Shown here: positions 49,401 to 63,700 of the stretch, piece after piece
How the letters are laid out: each line of letters begins with the position of its first letter
Numbering within the stretch: position 1 is the first letter of the stretch
NCBI RefSeq assembly: GCF_003286085.1
Contig: NW_020825289.1
Span: 22,532,001 to 22,596,000, forward strand
From: Drosophila persimilis
Taxonomy: Eukaryota > Arthropoda > Insecta > Diptera > Drosophilidae
Direction of reading: 5' to 3'
Length of the DNA: 64,000 nucleotides
The notes under the pieces: model-generated
Seen by the model: the letters and a program-made list of their open reading frames with translations, nothing else
Databases searched by the model: none
What the model was told of the DNA's origin: nothing
Made by a program: the position numbers and the translations under genes

Positions 49401-52400
49401 TCCGGCTGTCTTTGACATTTATGAGCCGCATAAATCTCTTGGCCCTCCCCACCCCCCACCTACAACCATAAAACACAGAAATAGACAGCATTTAAATGCA
49501 ACATAATTCGCCTGGCACTTCCCGCTTGCCGCTCTACCCACTTGCCCCTCACCACTAATTGATTACACAATCCCCAGCCACTTAATGGATCCTCGTCTGT
49601 CCTTCCCCTAAGCAGTCGTAGTGGAAAACTGCCCGAGATTAGTCGGGGATTAGTCTTAAAGAGTCAAAAGGCCCCACAGGGCTGTGTCTGTGTCCGTCCC
49701 ACTCTGGGGAAGGTTCTATCCTGAGAGCTTCAATTAATATTTAAATATATTCCCCGTACTCGACGCTCGCCCCAAAAGTTAATAATCAAATTATTTTGTA
49801 TGTAGCTCCGAAAGTACAGCGTCAATTTCAAGTTGAGATTGAAAAACGTAGCAGAGTGGCTGTGGCATGGGGCATGTAGCTGTGGGACGCACCCAATGGG
49901 AGGCGCATTAAGCAGGAGCAGGAGCAGCTGCCAGCAGCAGAAAAACAGAGCCAGGGATGGGACTGTGTCTGATAGAAAGCATTGTTATAGAGCAACTTTT
50001 ACGGCAGTGCGAGAGGCAGAGACAGAGGCTGATAAGCGGCAACTTTTTTCCACCCATTACATATTCATTAAATTAGAACAGAGAGCAAAGCAGATGGGGC
50101 GAAACAAAGCCTTAGATACTCTTGCATTTGAGTACATCTTTTCGATGTAACCTTCTCTTGAGCGGCAAAGATCTAAGCCATATCGCTGAGCCATTTATAC
50201 TTATTGGTAATGGGAGAGGCCTCATCCCCTTTTCCTCCTTACGCTTCACACCTCCAGTTCTGGCCTTGTCAACGGCACAGACGGCGGATGGAGAAAAAAA
50301 CTCGTTTCCGCGGCTGGAAATTACGCAATTCGGACTCTTGGCCGTGCGCTCTGAGGTCTGGGATCTGCCATATGCGACGCGGAGTGGGAGCTCGGAAATC
50401 ATTGCACAAATATTTCCTCGGGGGGATCCATAGACTGATGTCATTCTGTGGAATGGGAGGGGCCACCGACGCCGCTACAGTTTGGTCTGCAGTTCATTCG
50501 AGACATACTTGCCAATATTTTATAATTAAATGACATTAAACGTCTAAAAAATTACGCGCGATAGCAGGGCGCGCTGTAGGGTGGGTTTTGTGAGGTAGAA
50601 AATCGTACAAAAATTAAAAATCGAATAAAGCGAGCAAAAACCGCGAATGTGGCAGTATGCGGGACCATCATTTCTCTCATATAATTCATGCCCCATGTTG
50701 TGTCTATTATCACACGATGCAATCAGAAGGGGGAGAGCGATATTTATGTGGAAGGAAGGGGAGACGTGTCTGCCGTCTCTCTTTAAAAGGAAGGACAAAT
50801 ATACAAACGAAAATTATGGCCCACAAATGCGTTCATTTGTATACAATGCCAAAAGGCAGTTTAATGGCCGTAAGCCACGAACCATGGGTCATGGGTCCCT
50901 CATATGCAAACAGCTAAAACGAGCCTATCCCGATTTCTCGGGCAGGATATGCGTAATCGAAATACATATCAAATAAATGCCAGAAAATAATGTTCAACTG
51001 GCAAAGTGATTTAAATGCCTATTGACGAAATGAGTGCCGCTAATTTGTGTACAGGCGGGGAGGGAGGGGGCGATGAATGAAAACTGCAAAATTGAAAAAC
51101 TGATTTTTATATTGGAAAATTTATTTATTCAGCACTTATTTGTATCCGTGAGGCACGTGCGTGTGCGTTCATTGCAGCCGGAAACTGCCCACAAAATATC
51201 CGCAATTAAACAATCAGAACAAAAATTACTATTGTTGAGTAGGAAGTCGATACATCGCTGACAATGTTGTTAGTTGTTGGCATTAATTTATTGATCCCCG
51301 GCCCACGGCCTGTGGCACGGCAATTAACTTTTCAACAAGGCGCATGACAATTGCGCCGAGGAATTGAATGGCGAATGGATGGGATACCATTCAATGGCTG
51401 GCTGGATTTATGGGCCAAGTTTTGTGGCCCCTTCCAAGACGAGTGGGTGCCCATATCTTGGCAAACATTCATTCATCTTTATCGCGCTTGGGCGGCTCAT
51501 TCCATCAAGCAAATGTTTGCTCTGCTCCGAGAAGCCGTAGGAAGGAAGAATGGTCTCTGCCACTGACTCTGCCACTGCCTCTGCCTCCACCTCTGTATGA
51601 TTGATATGTTAATGCAGCACGTATACGCCGCGTGTGCACCGTCATCTTCAACGCCCTCATCTTCCTCAACTGAATGCTGCTGCTGCTGCTCCTACTCCAC
51701 TTTTCCTGCTCCTCTTTTGGTCTCCTGTAGAGATTTGCATATAGACATAAAATGCAAATATCTACCGCCATCCAGCGATGTGTCTGCTCAGAAGAGCGTT
51801 GTAGGGGCGGGGGCTCTGGTTGGGGAAAGAAACGTATCTGGAAAGTTGTGAATATGCTGCAGATGTTGACAAAATGTGTGTAAGCATAAATTTACGCAAG
51901 TGCAGGATGGCGGCAGGCCACCAGCCACACCATTTCTCGAGTTGGATAAACATTTTCCGCACGTTCCCATCCCCCACCGCCACCGCCCGCGCCTCTGCCC
52001 GATTATCATTTTCCAACAACTCCTTTGAATTGGCTTATTAGACGCGTCGCTGATAGGGGGAGGGAAAGCGGGCGACAGGGACTCCTTTAACGAGATGAAC
52101 TGCAGGTGGCCGCCCCTCCAGATCCCAGATCCATCTCTGTCGCTGTTGCTATCTCTGCCTCTGACACTGCAGTGTGACATGACCTGCCGCTGACAATGTT
52201 GCTCGTTTGTTGCCAGGTGAACCTGCTTCCCTCCTTCGTCCACGTTCTCGCCCTTGTTCTCCGCCGGAGCTGTTCGCTTTTGTTTGTGCGATTGGTAGTG
52301 ATTTGTTGGCTCGCCTCAGTCCATGGGCTTGTTTTTTCGGGCCCAGTTCTTTGGGTCATCCTCTGCCACAGCCCTGCCCCCACACGAACTTCCTTCTTAC

Positions 52401-54652
52401 CACACACATCCTACATACTGTCGTGTCCTGTACTGTAAAAATAAAAAGCCGCCACACAAAGGCCAGATTCAGAGACATAGTCGTTGGTTGTGCTTTCATG
52501 TTTCAAGCTGTGCTCTGGTCCATGCCATATGTCCTTTGTATAAACTCCCACACCCAATCTTAATACCCCTCTCACCCTTCTTGCTGCTGTTTTTTGCCTG
52601 CTGGCTGGTCCTTTTTTAGCCATTTCCCCTAAGCTGATTTGGGGCGTTTGCTGTTTTCACTCTCTCCTTTTTTATGTTGCTACAAATGGGCGTATGAGCG
52701 ATATTCTTGTTTTTGCTTGCGCCTTTTTTTGGCAACAATTGATTGATTGAATGATTGATTAATTGAGCGTTTTGATAAGTGCTGTCTGTCTACCAGTCTA
52801 TCTGGTGGTCGGTCTGTCTGTCAGTGAGGCCAGGACTGCCTTTTATGGACTGCCGACCAAGGAGCAACGGACTCGCTCTTTACGAGATCCGTCCAGGATT
52901 AACAGCAGCGCAGATCCAATTTGAAGATCTCTCTCCGGCCAACAGGAGTCGTCGATGCACAGCTGTCCAGACAGCAGTACCCTCGACACAGAGCACTCGA
53001 AGCTAGTCAGAGCTCTCGAGGGCTGGCAGCTCAGGAACTTGGGAACGAACTCGCAAGAGTTCCTCCAAGACAAAGAGTACAGACTCCAGTCGCACTCGAA
53101 ACGGATTTCGTTGTAATGCAACCAGCCCAATAACAATGCGGCAGTGTGGCAAGCCCGAAGCACGAGGGAGGAGAGTTTATTCTTGGCACAAACTTCAATG
53201 CACAAACTTGCAGCTGCATTCATGCGGAGCAGTGGAGAAGAGGAGCATCGCCTTGCAATTAGCACGCATCAATAGGCACGCTCGTGCACTCCACTCCGCT
53301 GGAGAGGATGCTGCGTGCAGCAGAGGATGCACGCGGCACAAAGGAAATAAAATGGCTAAGACGAATGCTAATCAAGTGCCGACCAAAAGTCATCCACCTC
53401 TGGGAGAGACAGAGACTCTCCAGAGTCTATTCTCTGCCACGTCCATGGTCTCCCGTGGCCGTCCGTGGAGTCCACACATGCCAAGTGCCATAGATCATAG
53501 TCACTTCCAGCTGCGAGACATAAAAAGCACAAAATAAGCAAACGCCAAGGCGGAACTGTAGGAGAACTCCGAGAGCTGTGTGTCTGTGTTTGGGTGTGGC
53601 AGCAACCGCGCGGTGGCACATGTTGTTTTTCCTGGCCAGAACTTTTGGCACAATTCATGTAAATGTTGAATATGTTTAATTGTCGACAGGCATGCCATAA
53701 CAGGACGGTGGATACCCCTCCTCCACTCCTCCTGGATGCAAATCCCCCTGAGACTTCTCCGACAACAGCGGGCTTTGAGGATCGAAGAAAATGGCAAGTC
53801 TTATACCATTTCGTACTCCAAAAGCGTGTAAATTAAAGCGTTCCAAAGAGAGAGATAGAGACAAAATAATAGCTGGCGATGTGGCTTAAAGGGTTTCGGG
53901 CTGGAGTTAGGTTTAAGTTACAATCAATTACTGTGGATCCTCTTCGCATTGTTAACCTGTCCGACACATTTAAATGCAATTTAATGCAATTTATGGCCAG
54001 GGAGAACCTGTTCAGCCACTGAATCCTCCCCTCCCTCCCCCTGGATGGTTTATTGTTATGCAAAAGCATATGCATGCCACAGCGTCTCCTTCTGCACTTC
54101 TGCTGCTGCCACTACAACTGCTGCTGCTGCTGGTGTTGCCACAGAGAACAACGACTCTTATTAAAAGCGGAAACAATGCGCATTTCCGCCTCAATTGTGC
54201 GTGTATGCGTTTGAGTGTGCGTGTGTGCACGTGTCTGTGTGTGTTTGTCCGAGTTGGCTGTACATGTATAAGGGCCTGCTTTTCGCCCCGCGGCAGGCAC
54301 GCAATGCGAGGCACTGACTTATTATTCATGCTGCTGCTGGTGCTGCCGCTGCTCCTGTTTGTTGCGGCTGATAAAACTTAACAATTTATGGATGGGGCTG
54401 GAGGGGGGCAAGCAGCAGGGGGCGTGCCCCATTGAAAACACTTGAATGCACTCAAATAACGAGGCCCATAAATAAGCAAAGTTCAATTAAGCGGGTCCTT
54501 CGAGAGAGTCCAGTCTTACGTTGCGTATACGTAATATACGAACTCAATGAAGGAACGAAGCAACGAAGTACAGGCTGCGAAGGGTTAACGTCCCAAGAAG
54601 TTGCTCTCCAAGCAGGACTCTTAATATTTTTCCAAGAAATTCTGCCGCTTAC
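43400..54652. other. Non-coding stretch, no gene recognised
   Basis: About 11 kb of AT-rich sequence with short purine- or pyrimidine-rich tracts. Open frames are short and lack the composition, splice signals or similarity needed to call a gene on either strand. Confidence 0.5.
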
Positions 54653-54725
54653 CTCATCTGGAATTTTCCAGAGCCAAAAGCAGGAGCGAGGAGTAGGAAC
54701 CAGTAACCAGATACCGAAAAAACAT
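54653..54725 (-). other. Candidate 73-bp exon of a minus-strand gene
   Basis: On the minus strand a very good polypyrimidine acceptor (TTCTTCTTCTCTTCTTCAG) precedes the segment and GTAAGC follows it. Entry phase 1 gives VFSVSGYWFLLLAPAFGSGK then FQM, leaving phase 2, which fits the microexon at 40443-40496. The frame beginning with the first ATG stops before the donor. The hydrophobic stretch could be a signal or membrane segment. A strong upstream donor at about 56132 (AATCAAAT|GTAAGT) is phase-compatible. Speculative but worth transcript data. Confidence 0.3.
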
Positions 54726-57700
54726 CTGAAGAAGAGAAGAAGAAACAAAAGAAATATTAGATAAAGTTCTTGCTTTTCCTTCCCTCAGCTCAAAATCAAC
54801 ATAAAATTCACATTTGTCACGAAAGAACCCTCAACTTTAAAGGAAGCCATCCAGCACCAGAGCCAAAGCCAGAAGCTAAGCAACAAAACCGCTCAGATAT
54901 ATCAATCCGCAGTCACATGGATGTGTGGGTTGGGGGCAACCACGCCACGCCCACTTGTAAGACACAGCCAAATGGGTGTAACTTTATCAGATCTCCCCCT
55001 CCCCTTCTCGAGATTCTTCTGGCCCTGCCACTTCCAGACGCGTTCTCAGCAGTTTGTGCGCTTTTTGTTGTGTTTGTTGTCTCTTCGTCCTTTGTGAAAG
55101 GGCAGGGGTTAAGCGGCCGTCGGTCAGAAGTGATTTCTGGGTTGTCTCTCTAAACTTATTTGGCCGTTTTTAATGCCATTTTAAATACAACTAACTGAGG
55201 GCCAAGATGCTGGAACGAAACGAAAGCAAACCAAACCAAGCCGAAAGCCATGGAAGCGGAAGTGCCACCTAAAACTTGCCACAGGCACACACACGAAGCA
55301 GGGGCAGGCAGAGGCAGAGAACGACAGAGGCACATATAGACAGAGACAGAGAAGCAGAGTAGTGGCTGTGGCTGTGGGTCACAAAATATGCTGTCATCAC
55401 GATTATCCTTAACGTCGTACGGTTGCCAATGCCAGTTGTTTCCTTTTCCGTTATAGCCATGACTAGTACAGTCACAAACACACACACAGGCACTGACAAT
55501 CACATGTGATGCTATTGCGGATGTGTACGAATCTGTAAAACGAGCCACAGGACAAGAAAAGACAGAGACAGAAGCAGCGACAGAGTCCAGGGCCAGGACC
55601 TGTTAGGAAAAACGCATCGAATACTATTCGATAAAAGCCAAAAAAGCAGAAGGTACAGGCACAACGAAATGCTACCCAATCGTCTCTTCGGATTGTGCGT
55701 TAGCTACCGTTGTCTCCCACACAGACACACCCACATACACAGCCCTGTGTGGCCTCGAAAAAACGATTTCGATTCCGTCCTTCGTTGGCCTCACCAGTTA
55801 AGGGGGGAGAGGAGGTCAGAGAAGATAGCGATAGAGGACTCTTTGTTGTCTACTAATTTTGATTCTAGCAATTTTTGTGTCTCGAAGTTTTCCACCGTTC
55901 TCCCTCTCTCCACCTCTTAACTCTGTATTTTTTCCTTTTTATTTGCTTTTCATTTCTTTTCTCGTGGTATGCATAATTTTCTCTTCGTTTTCTTTGTCGA
56001 CTGCAAATTGAAATTTAAAATGTATGCAAGTTTTCCTGCTGTCCGCCCCGAAAGGGTTTTCCAGTCGGTTAATGGCCACAGGGCCCCAGACACACACACA
56101 TACAGGGCAGAGTGGAGATGAGGCAAGGACTTACATTTGATTCTAATTTTTGGTCCCCTTTTGGTGTTGGTAATTGCCCCACAAAGAGAGCAAAAAGCAG
56201 CCGAAAAGGCGACGGTCCGCCAACTGCCACGCCCTGCAGTCAGGCTGTGGCAGGAGGGGTGCCGCTGGGGGGACTCGTGTCTAAAATCTCCTGCCATTCC
56301 ATTCCAGTCCGCTTAATCACTGTCCAGCACGCAGTCCCATCCTGTCGGTCGGCGACACATCCAACATCACACACGAATAGGGGATCACCATCGCCATCAC
56401 AGCGTGCCATTAATTAAAAACAAACAAATTTGAAAATGCACGACAGGCACACAGAGAGGAGCAGAGAGTCGAGGCTGGAGAGGATGGGAATGGGATGCGA
56501 CAGCCAAACTGTCAATGAACAATGCCAACCAAGCCGCCTGCGGCGATGCCCAGCGATGACCAGCACGAAGCCCAGTTCCAGGCCCAATTCCAATGGACAC
56601 TGTCAGACTGTAGTGGCGGGTGTGGAGCCTAGTAGGCGACAATGCTGCTGCCCTAAGCGTTTTTTAATGCACAGCGCAGATTTCCTACAGCTGCCAGAAG
56701 AAGAACTCGGACACTCTGCCTCTCTTCCTCTCTGCTGCTGCTTTTGCTACCTCTTTGCCACTCCCTTTGGTAATTTCATTTTATTATTTTGCAGCTTTCT
56801 GCTGCCATCTCGCTGCGTCCTGCCCCACTTTGCAAATATAAAATTATGAGAAGAGAGCGCAAAAAATTTCTGAAATTTCCCAAATGGAAACAGGAAGAAG
56901 GGCACGGAGACACGAACATGGTCGCAAAAACAGATAACAGTTCCGCTTAAGGTCGTAGTAACTACAGTCTGCCATCTGCAGTCGCAGGTTATGGGACTAG
57001 GTGGATCCTTTCCTGCCAGCACCCTGTAATAGCCAATTTTAAGGCAGCTTTCAGCTGAAGATATATCGAGTCTAGGGAACCGCGTAGTCGGTTCTGATCA
57101 GCTTTAAGTTTCTGGCTTCACGGCCGCTTAGGCACAGAAAATCCTCAGCACAATGCGGATACATATACCTAGTGCTGCGAGTGCCACTCGCTTGCAACCA
57201 GTGCCATATGCAGCAAATGGCATTACCCACCGAGCAGGTGCAGGGGCAGGGCTACAAAAAGTGCACAGTCGGAGGGAGAATTCATACATGGATATGCCCA
57301 ATGACGGTCATCGTGCTAACTGCTTTAAGTGCAGACAGAGGCAATGGGAGTGGCGGTGGTAAAGGCAGAGAGCCAGCGTAGGAGGTAGAGAAATAGGTGG
57401 AGCAGCTGCAACAGCAGGCACTTCAGTGAAAAATTGAAATTGAAAAAACGACAAAAGTTTGCGGCCGCATCCGGAGCAGAGTCCTCATACGAGTCGTACC
57501 CATCCGAGTCGCCATCATCCTTATCCGTGTCCGTGTGCCTGCTGCTGTCGTTTGTCGCATGCAATAAGTGCTAGTTGAGTGGCGGCACTTGAAACCAGAG
57601 CCACACATTCAATTGGCCATCTCTGGGCTCCAACCCCAACTGCCCTTCCTGCCTGCATATATCCTGGCCTCGATCCTGGCCTGGCCCTGGCCCCGACCGG

Positions 57701-60700
57701 TCCGACTGCATGTGTTTTCTGGCAGTGCTTCGGATTTCACTTTTGGCCCTGGGTGTCGTTGGTGGCGACCTGACGCCGCCATTTCCGCCATCCTGCACGG
57801 AAGTGGTGGGAATTCTCCTCCCCCTGCTCCCTCTGGTTGGTGGGGGATTCGGTGCCGTGGCCATTGCATACAAAATATGTTGCATACTTTTCCGGGCAGC
57901 AGGAAGCAGTGCGGACGGGCAGCGGCGAGCGGCACTGCTAGGCAAAGGCAATGGCAGAAAAAAACAAACCACACGACAAAAAAAGCCAGCAATCAAAATG
58001 GAAATAAAACGCGAGCGGCCAGGGGATAGCCAGAGCGAATGTCGACCAAAAGTTTCGTACTCGTACAAATAGTGGCCGTGCCGGAGGAGCTACGCGAGCG
58101 GGGAGCTCCAGAAAGAGGAGCAGCAGACAGGACATCAGCAGACCGCTTAGAAGCTTTTTCTTTCGTTGCTTCTTTCATTGGCTGTTGCAGGTTTTGTTCC
58201 TGCTCAAAGCCGCCGCTTTATATGCATATATGTACATGGGACAGGACACATACACCCCAACCACGTGTGCCCCTCTCTTTGTGTGTTCTGTAACGAGCCT
58301 GCTGACAAGGACAGGGCACGAGGAGAAGGAGCTGGAAAAACAGGAATGGGTAATGTCCTTCAGTGGCAGTGGCAGCCATTTGCCAGTTTGCGGTTTCCGC
58401 TTCGCGTCCTTTCGTCGTGCAATTTTAGTTTTAGTTAAGTTTTTAGTGGCGTCCACATCGGCCATTTAAGCACATTTGTCGTCTCATTGTCCTGCCCCAC
58501 AATACACATCCACTTACACACCCCCCTCACAACCCTTCTGGTAGCCGCCATCTCCTTGTCTCGCTGACCACCGCTGACAGTGTGCTAATTAGAAGTCCTT
58601 GTTGCTTGTGGCCACAACAAAACAGACGTCGTCCCTCAGACCCTACCCAGTCGCTGCCACAGCACGGAACAGGACAGCCCCCACACCAGAACAGACCAGA
58701 CCAGGACATAAAACCAAGGCAGGGAAAACAATGAAAACTACTTTCAGGCCAAAGTCAGACGAGGCAATGCTCGTAGATGGCCAGAGGGAGTGTGGGAAGG
58801 GAAGCCTTGCTTTTTGGCCATAAAATGCATGGATGTCCTGTCACGTTCTGCGTGCACTGCAAATTTTTATAGCGATTCCTTCTCCAATTCCCAGTTGCGG
58901 CTCTCCTTCCGATATGTGACTTTAATTTCGCCCAAAAAGGGGGGCTGGAAGAGCGCGTGTGTCTGCCCAAAAATCCCCCCCGCAAGCCACACATGAGAGG
59001 CCAAATCGTTGGCCAAAAAATATAAATAATTGCTTTGTTCGCTCAACTGTGAGAGGTGACGATGCGGGGATAGCGGGGATTGCAGGGATTGTGGATTGTG
59101 GCTGGCATTGTCTTCCAGTGCAACGCACACTAGTTCTCGTCTCAGCCAATCCCAATCCTATCCTTGGCTACTGACTTCAAGCCTCGGGACCACCACATGA
59201 CTTCATTTTTCCGCCACCCGAAAGTACGTTTATAAAATAAAATTTGTTTATTATGAAAATGCAGCGATGCGAGGATAAGCAAGTGCCAGGCGAAGCCGCA
59301 ACAGAGTTGGCCACTTGACTGGCCAAGAGAAGAGTGATCTCCCCGCTGCCCCAGCCACAGCCACAGTCCGTGCCGACTCCTCTTTGTTAATTGCTGCGGT
59401 TTCCAGCTCCATCTCCATCTCCTGGATAGCCTCCTCCTGCTCCTGCTCCTGCTCCTGCTCCTACTTCATTGGTTGCGTTTGCCAACAGAAATAAATGAAT
59501 ATTTTTGCGCCAGCTTAGACATGAGTGCAGAATAAATTGCTTGGCATCTTCCGAGCTGAATTATGCTGCATTTGTCTCTTTGCCTCTGCCTCTGCCTCTG
59601 CATCTCCCACTGCAACTCTATCTGCATCTGTGAGCTGTATATGTATCTGTATATGCGAGTGTTGTGTGTTGTGTATGTCTTGCAGAATATGGCAGGGAAT
59701 GCGCTCGAGGCACTTGGCTCAGACTATGGACTTGTCTGAGGAATTGCCAGAGCATAAATAAGACACCCCTCCCACATCCTCCCCTTGCCTCTATCTTTTG
59801 ATAACTCAATGAAGTTTTATGCGCTTTGTTTGCTCCGCGCTCGAGCGGAAACGGAAATACGAGCTTAGCAGCGGCTTCCAGGGTAGATGGATGTTGTTTA
59901 TAGGTGAATCGCAGTGGTGGCCATTCCGTGACATAACAATTTAATGGCTCCATAAAGAAGCTAATAATTAAAGTAGAAATCAGGCCGAAAGGTGGACTGG
60001 AACTGGCACTGACACTCCCAAAAGAAAACTCATGAAGGAAAATCGATTGTCGAGCATTTCCTTAATGCCCTGCATGGTCCTTGCTCAATCGGTGGTGCTG
60101 CTGCTGTGCATAATTTATGCTGGCCATAACTCAGAGCAGACCTGCGATGGGGATTGGTTAAAAATGTCTTCCAAGTGGACTCATAATTCCTGCAGCCCGA
60201 ATGCCGTAAATCATGGAATTTCCATCTTGGGTTCGGAAGCTCTGGGCTGGGAAAAGGAAGAAGTGCAAAATGCAACACATGACATTAACACGTGACACAA
60301 TCAGGGAAGGTGCAGGGGGGATGGGGGGTGTGTGTGTGTGTGGTTCACATCTCCCTGCCACTGCTGCTGCAGTTGCTGATGTTGCCATTGCCCCACTGCC
60401 TTTGCCATGCTGTTAATTTCATTCATTATTTAGGGTTTACCTCAAAAACGCATCAGACGTCAGGAGGGGGAAGGTGGGAGGCGGCAGCTAGCAGTTGTAG
60501 CATGCCACACAGTAACACTTTTAATTAACAAACGCACGAAAATGCTAGAGAGAGGGAGAGAGGATACCTGGGGCATTTTTCTTATAAAAAGAGAGAGAGA
60601 CTTGCAACCACTCAGACTCTTGCGAGAGAGAGAGAGAGACTTGCAACTAATCAGACTCCTGCGCCTCGAGGGAGTTTTTGTGTCTGTTCTTTTCTTTCGT

Positions 60701-63700
60701 GCCCCAAATCCGTATGCCCACATCCGCTCCCACTCTCTCCCCCACTACCACGCAATTAAGAGCTCGCATTAATCAACAGGCAGCCATTTCAAAATGCGAA
60801 AGGACACCCCATTCTCTGTGTGTCTGTGATCGGGAAACTACTGTAGTTTTTTGGCACCCCCTCTCTGCCCCTACGCTTCTCTGCCGCTTCCACTCTCCCG
60901 GGAGAGTGCTTTAATTTATTTAGACCAAATACAACGCAAGCGAAAAATGGCAAACGACAGAAATTTATCTCCTGCACGCCTTGTCGCATAAATTATGTCG
61001 AAGAAGAATTCCGCAGTTTGTCCCTCCCATCAGCCACCCCTGCAGTACCCCTCAAGCATCCTGCTGTCTGGTAAAATTAATGAAAGCAGCGCAGCGCAGT
61101 ACAGGCGAAAAGAACCGAAGCAGCATAAAACATGAGACAAAAGACAGTTAAAATGAACTAAAATCAAATGAAATGTGGCCTCATGGAGGATGATGAGATG
61201 GTGGGGGAAATGCGGCGCCTAATGACAACTACAATAGAGCAAAGAGGGAGAGAGAGACAGAGAGGAGAATAGGAAAGGGAGAAATGACAAGGACAACGCC
61301 AAAGATGCGAATCTGTGGAAAGCAGATGACACTCTGGAGGGGGGGGGGGGGGGTTAAGGGACACAGTTGGTAGCGAAAGAGTCGTAGGAATGGGAATCCA
61401 ACAAATCACAAGTGCAGCAGCAGAAGCAGCAGCACCAGCAAATGTAGCATGGAAAATGCGATTGTCAAGCAATGACCTCATTAAGGAGGCGTGTCAGAGA
61501 TGCAGAGAGGAGACTGGAAGCTGCAAACCCCCCCCCCCCCCCCCCCCCCTTCCCCTGCTAATAGCTGCCAACCGCAAACAATTACAGCGCGCCAGGGAGC
61601 AGAGAGCAGGGAGATGGCCAACACCTCAGATCCAGTCTAAACACAAGTGTGGCAGGATTCAAGGGATGTGGCGGAGACTGTTGCCCCAGGCAGAGCTGTC
61701 AGCATGCATGCAACGTCATACGCGTCAACTAAATGAGGGGAGAGGCCTTCCGGGTAGCAGGTTCTAAGAAGGGCGATATAATCAGCGCTAACAAAAAGCG
61801 ACAAGGTTTTTCCAGCAGCAACAGAAACTGGGGGCATGCCACACAAAGGTGACAAAATGTGACAGGGCAAAATAGGGAACAATAACATAGCCACGAAACA
61901 CGACTTCCGTCCAAGACTCACCTTTATTTCTCCTACCAAAAAATAAACGCATTGCGCCCTTCCCCTCCCCTCCGTTCCGCCCACAGACACCTGTCAACCG
62001 TACTCAGATCTGTAAACTGTCATATCCTTAAAGTTGGCTTAGCCCCCACTAAGGAAACTAAAACCAAACCCAAGAACAAATTACGTCGCATTTAAGTTTC
62101 ATAATATGCTTAAACGCAAAAACTTTGCCAGACTTTTCCCTGCCGCAAGGGGGTGGAGGAGATTAGATAGAGGGCGCCTATCTAATGCATTGGAGTATTT
62201 CTTTAAAGAATTGTTAGAAACTAAAGCCAACAAAAAAAAAAACACCTGCAAGCTTACAGAACGCCACCTGACACACCATGACAACACTCTCCGAGAAGGC
62301 GGAGCGGCGTGGGGTACAGGTTGGAGCCAGAGTCCGCCTCTGTCGCCGTCTCCGTCTCCGTCGCCGTCTCTACGTCCTGGCCAAGACAATGGGCTGCGAC
62401 AAGTGCAGGAGTCTATAAAAACAGATGAGCTGCGCGGTGGGAGGTAGAGGAGAGAAGATTTTGGGAGCAGACAAAAACTAAAAACTTGCAAATGCACAAC
62501 AGAACGAGCAAGAGGAGGAGCAGCAGAAGCAGCTGGAGGAGTGGTGCAAGCCGCATGCTCGACATGGAATAGAAAGAATAAACCAAAGAACTTGTAACTA
62601 CAACAACTTTCTATGTGTTCCTATAGCTCACAGAAAGACAGACAGCCAGACAGACAGACGGACGGACTAGCTCTGAAAAGGGAGTAGGAAAGAAGTAGGG
62701 ACGGGGGACGGGGTCATGTCTCACATCTTATTGTCTGCTTTCGACGGCTGCCAGTCCTCTCAGTTTCTGGATCCTTGCAACAGCAACATACCATCCACCG
62801 AACAAACATACAACTGTGTGTGTGTGTCGGTGCCGCTGTTCCGCTGTGGTTTTTGCTTCTTTTTTCTGGTTGCACCACACACACATAAGCAAGCATAAGT
62901 ACATTTTGGATGCAGTTTTACTTACACTTTATTGACCTGAAATCATCTTTAAAATGTTTACTGAATTTAATGCTTGCACAGCTGACAGCCAACAGCTTTC
63001 CCACACCCTTTTCCCTCAAGCCCCAGCTTGCTCAAGGCCTAAATAATTTAAAGATTATTAATTGACTTTCCATTTGCTGTTAATTTGTTTTCTGCTGTTT
63101 TCTGTCCGAATTTTCTCTGTGTGGCGCAATGTGACTGGCGCAAGCTTCAATTTTGAACTAGCAATAAATTCAGGCACTTCACTCCCACCTCCATCTAACA
63201 AATATTTTACCTGCGGCAATATATAACGAATCATTCAAAGAAATCCCTCTATGAAAGGGGCTCTTCGACAAAAAAAGAAGCAAAGCAGAGAAAAATCTCG
63301 GAAAATCTCCAGCTCTTCTTTTGGGTGCAGTTTTCATAAATAATGGAAAAGGACACGTAAGCGTCCACACACGTAAGTGTGTGTGTGTTTGTGTGTTTGT
63401 GTGTTATAACATAGTCCTGATTATGGTCCTTTTCCTCCTCCTCCACCTTGTGGGTCACTTGGAAATTATGACAACCTGGAGCTGGACCTGGACTGGAAAC
63501 AGAATAGAATAGAAGTGGAATGGCGTTGCACACAGTGGCGTGGCGTTGCAAGGAGTGGAGTGGAGTGAAGTGGCATGCCAGGGGCTGGCATGGCATGGCA
63601 TTGCATGTGTCCTTATGGTGTTGGTCTTCTTCTCCTTTCTGGAGAATTCATGTGCTCTTGGCAGGCAGCCCAGCAGATTCGGGCAGATGCAACTAAAATG

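Noticed and set aside
54012-54381. Leu-rich open frame resembling a membrane protein
   Set aside because: It arises from (CTG)n and GT repeats; the hydrophobicity is a repeat artefact.
57568-58068. Overlapping 150- to 165-codon open frames on both strands
   Set aside because: Long frames on both strands in GC-rich DNA without motifs or splice context suggest chance.
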